Assembly: GCA_937923365.1 (NCBI GenBank)
Contig: CALAIJ010000197.1
Span: forward strand, 1 to 6,797
Length of the DNA: 6,797 nucleotides
Direction of reading: 5' to 3'
From: an uncultured Sulfitobacter sp.
GTDB taxonomy: Bacteria; Pseudomonadota; Alphaproteobacteria; Rhodobacterales; Rhodobacteraceae
Under the pieces are notes generated by a model. That model had not been told where the DNA came from. It worked only from the letters and a program-made list of their open reading frames with translations, and did not search any database. The translations under genes were made by a program, and so were the position numbers. Of this stretch, positions 4,927-6,797 are shown one piece after another; the stretch's first letter is position 1; each line of letters starts with the position of its first letter.

Positions 4927-5637
4927 AAGTCCTGCCACCGTCCGGCGCACCACATCCAGACGCGCCTTGTTCGGCGGGTGGGTGCCCAGAAACTTGTCGC
5001 CCGGATCAGGGATGCGCGCAAAGAACTGCGCGCCGCGTAGCGGCTTGTAGCCTGCGCGCGCGGTGATAATGGTGCCCAGCGCGTCGGCCTCAAGTTCAAA
5101 GTCCTTGGAGTAGGTCCGCGCGCCGACCTGTGCACCCAATTGCTGCGCTTCGCGTACTGCAGTGGCATCGCCCCCCGACAGGGTTGCCAGACCGGCAAAG
5201 ATCACGGCCCCCGCCACCGCGTTTTGCTGTTGCCGTCCGATGTGGCCCGCGATGTGATGTGCTGCCTCGTGCCCCATGACAAAGGCCAGCTCGTCCTCGT
5301 TGCGGACCGTGGCGATCATGGCCAGCGTAAAGGCAATCACCGGACGACCGTTGCGGTCCAGCGTCTGGTAGGCATTGGCAGGCAAGCCCGCGCGATCATC
5401 CACGACAATGTTGAAATCACAGTTCACGCCTTGGGTGCGGTTGCGACACTCCCGCTCGGCGACCGGCTCCACCGTCTGGACCACACGCACGAAACTGCGG
5501 GCTGCCTGATTGGCGGTCAGGCGCGCGCCTGCGCTCGCGGCGGGCTGCGGGGCGGACCCGCCCTGATCGATCGTCACCGTTTCGCAAGCGGCCAGCGCAG
5601 CAACTAGGCCCAGCGCCAAGGAGAGTTTTCTGATCAT
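4924..5637 (-). CDS. M48-family zinc metalloprotease, lipoprotein
   Basis: A 237-residue predicted lipoprotein peptidase. Residues 1-18 form a lipoprotein signal peptide (MIRKLSLALGLVAALAAC) with lipobox LAAC and lipidated C18, so the protein is anchored facing the periplasm. The M48 zinc site is present: HEAAH with ligands H123 and H127 and catalytic E124, then ELEADALG with the third ligand probably E181. A cysteine pair at C64 and C73 could form a disulfide. The size and layout resemble the LoiP/BepA side of M48, envelope quality-control proteases that remove misfolded outer-membrane or periplasmic proteins, but without the C-terminal TPR domain of BepA. The ATG at 5637-5635 has a GAAGGG ribosome binding site. 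The gene is convergent with the CBU_0592-type gene (10 bases apart) and divergent from the 76-residue gene. Confidence 0.92.
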   Translation of the reverse strand: MIRKLSLALGLVAALAACETVTIDQGGSAPQPAASAGARLTANQAARSFVRVVQTVEPVAERECRNRTQGVNCDFNIVVDDRAGLPANAYQTLDRNGRPVIAFTLAMIATVRNEDELAFVMGHEAAHHIAGHIGRQQQNAVAGAVIFAGLATLSGGDATAVREAQQLGAQVGARTYSKDFELEADALGTIITARAGYKPLRGAQFFARIPDPGDKFLGTHPPNKARLDVVRRTVAGL

Positions 5638-5762
5638 CGACGCTGCCCTTCGTTACGGTATCCGGCCATTACTCTAGCACGCTGCGCGCAGGTCGCCACC
5701 CCATTCACGCGCCCGTGACGCCTGCCCTTGCAAAGACCCGCCGAAACCCTGAATGTGCGCCT

Positions 5763-5993
5763 ATGTTTACCATCGAGCACGAATTCGACGCCACCGTCAT
5801 CACTCTGGTTGATGAGCAAAGCACACCTTTGCGCGAGGACATCACCGTCTCCGCATTCGCGGCCGAGATCACCTTTGAGCAATGGGACCCGCGCACCAAC
5901 ACGGTCGCCAAGATCACGCTGTCGCCGCACCAGCTCAAAGACCTGACTGCCGCCCTCAACCTGCCCGAAGGCATTTACCGAAGCACCTCCTGA
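5763..5993 (+). CDS. Small protein of unknown function upstream of the aminotransferase
   Basis: A 76-residue acidic, soluble protein with no signal peptide, cysteines or membrane segment. Its pattern suggests beta strands in the first two thirds (MFTIEHEFDATVITLVDE, VSAFAAEITFEQWD, VAKITL) and a C-terminal helix (SPHQLKDLTAALNL). I do not recognise a family. ATG 5763 is preferred; a GTG at 5715 would add 16 residues of low-complexity sequence. No clear ribosome binding site precedes the ATG, which could mean a leaderless or weakly translated mRNA. The stop codon lies 12 bases before the aminotransferase ATG and overlaps its ribosome binding site, so the two are almost certainly co-transcribed. 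Third-position G+C bias matches that of the neighbouring genes, supporting a real coding sequence. Confidence 0.68.
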   Translation: MFTIEHEFDATVITLVDEQSTPLREDITVSAFAAEITFEQWDPRTNTVAKITLSPHQLKDLTAALNLPEGIYRSTS

Positions 5994-6005
5994 AAGGGAC
6001 CTCTC

Positions 6006-6797
6006 ATGGCCACTGGCATCAATATCAAGACCTTCTACGAGGGCACATGGCATGACGGCGACGTCAAGACGATGAACGCCGCTGATCACGGTGCGTGGCT
6101 GGGCACGACCGTTTTTGACGGGGCGCGCCTGTTCGACGGGCTCTCCCCTGATCTGGAAGCCCATTGCGCGCGCATCAACCGCTCTGCCAAGGCGCTGATG
6201 ATCACCCCCACCATGGAAACCGATGAAATGGTGGAGATCGCCCGTGAAGGCCTGAAAAGCTATTCAGACGATACCGCCGTCTACATCCGGCCCATGTATT
6301 GGGCGCTGGCAGGCGACGAGTTGGGGATTGTACCGCTGGAAGGGGCGACAGGCTTTGCCTTATGTCTTGAAGAAATCCCCATGGCCCCGCCCGAGGCCGC
6401 CACAACGCTGACGCGCACCCGTTTCCGCCGCCCCGTGCTGGAGGACAACGTGGTCAACGCCAAGGCGGGATGCCTTTACCCCAACAATGCCCGCATGATG
6501 GTCGAGGCGCGCCAGAAGGGTTTCAAGAATGCGCTGGTGGCCGACGCCATGGGCAATGTGGCCGAAAGTGCCTCAGCGAATGTCTTTATGGTCAAGGACG
6601 GAGAGGTGTTCACCCCCATTCCCAACGGCACCTTTCTGGCAGGCATCACCCGCGCGCGCCACATGAAGAACATGACCCAAGACGGCATGAAAGTGCACGA
6701 ATGCGTGCTGAGCTTCGAGGACTTTCATGACGCGGACGAGGTCTTTTTGTCCGGCAACATGATGAAGGTCACGCCCGTCTCTGCCTTTGATGAAACA
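6006..6797 (+). CDS. ilvE: Branched-chain amino acid aminotransferase, class IV (3' end beyond window)
   Basis: A cytoplasmic PLP-dependent fold-type IV aminotransferase that should interconvert leucine, isoleucine and valine with their 2-oxo acids using glutamate/2-oxoglutarate. Some 264 residues are present and the C-terminus lies beyond the window. The catalytic lysine is K153 in NVVNAKAGCLYPNNARM, followed by GNVAESASANVFMVKDG with the PLP-contacting glutamate E187, and by FLAGITRAR, the phosphate-binding segment. The N-terminal TTVFDGARLFDG and the RPMYWA segment (95-100) form part of the substrate pocket. AAAGGGA (5993-5999) is a good ribosome binding site 6 bases before the ATG. The AGCLYPNNA variant after the lysine is of the type seen in alphaproteobacterial branched-chain aminotransferases rather than E. 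coli IlvE. Because class IV enzymes overlap in substrate (D-amino acids, aminodeoxychorismate), substrate is inferred; the fold and reaction class are secure. Confidence 0.9.
   Translation, partial: MATGINIKTFYEGTWHDGDVKTMNAADHGAWLGTTVFDGARLFDGLSPDLEAHCARINRSAKALMITPTMETDEMVEIAREGLKSYSDDTAVYIRPMYWALAGDELGIVPLEGATGFALCLEEIPMAPPEAATTLTRTRFRRPVLEDNVVNAKAGCLYPNNARMMVEARQKGFKNALVADAMGNVAESASANVFMVKDGEVFTPIPNGTFLAGITRARHMKNMTQDGMKVHECVLSFEDFHDADEVFLSGNMMKVTPVSAFDET

Noticed and set aside
5634..6164. Open frame of 176 codons on the minus strand
   Set aside because: It covers the divergent promoter region and lies antisense to the 76-residue gene and the aminotransferase.

Overview
The window looks like chromosomal DNA of an alphaproteobacterium of the Rhodobacterales, probably the marine Roseobacter group. 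The evidence is the high G+C, the style of the TrpB, RimO and branched-chain aminotransferase proteins, and an alphaproteobacterial-type LexA operator (GTTC-N7-GTTC). This is inferred from sequence character alone, since no database search was possible. I found no rRNA, tRNA, CRISPR array, insertion sequence or prophage signature. Coding density is high, and no gene-free stretch exceeds about 230 bases.

Layout. (1) Positions 1-506, minus strand: 5' part of trpB (tryptophan synthase beta chain), running off the left edge. (2) 507-733: divergent intergenic region holding two adjacent perfect palindromes. (3) 734-2104, plus: rimO, the radical-SAM methylthiotransferase acting on ribosomal protein S12. 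(4) 2251-3032, plus: a small protein built from two copies of a 50-residue unit, then a DCC-family thiol oxidoreductase-like protein. The first has a near-ideal sigma70 promoter with a LexA box exactly between the -35 and -10 hexamers, so it is probably an SOS (DNA damage) gene. (5) 3090-3722, plus: a hemolysin III/PAQR-type seven-helix membrane protein. (6) 3707-4452, minus: a two-gene operon with a GTGA stop/start overlap, encoding an exported small protein and a single-domain IMPACT/YigZ-like protein. (7) 4638-4913, plus: a three-helix CBU_0592-type membrane protein. (8) 4924-5637, minus: a lipoprotein M48 zinc metalloprotease. (9) 5763-6797, plus: a 76-residue protein of unknown function directly upstream of a branched-chain amino acid aminotransferase that runs off the right edge.

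Most of the window is ordinary housekeeping and envelope-maintenance content: amino acid biosynthesis (trpB, aminotransferase), ribosome modification (rimO) and periplasmic quality control (M48 lipoprotein). The most interesting part is the predicted SOS unit at 2193-2619. It pairs a textbook LexA-controlled promoter with an uncharacterised duplicated-motif protein, and the DCC gene 38 bases downstream may be co-induced.
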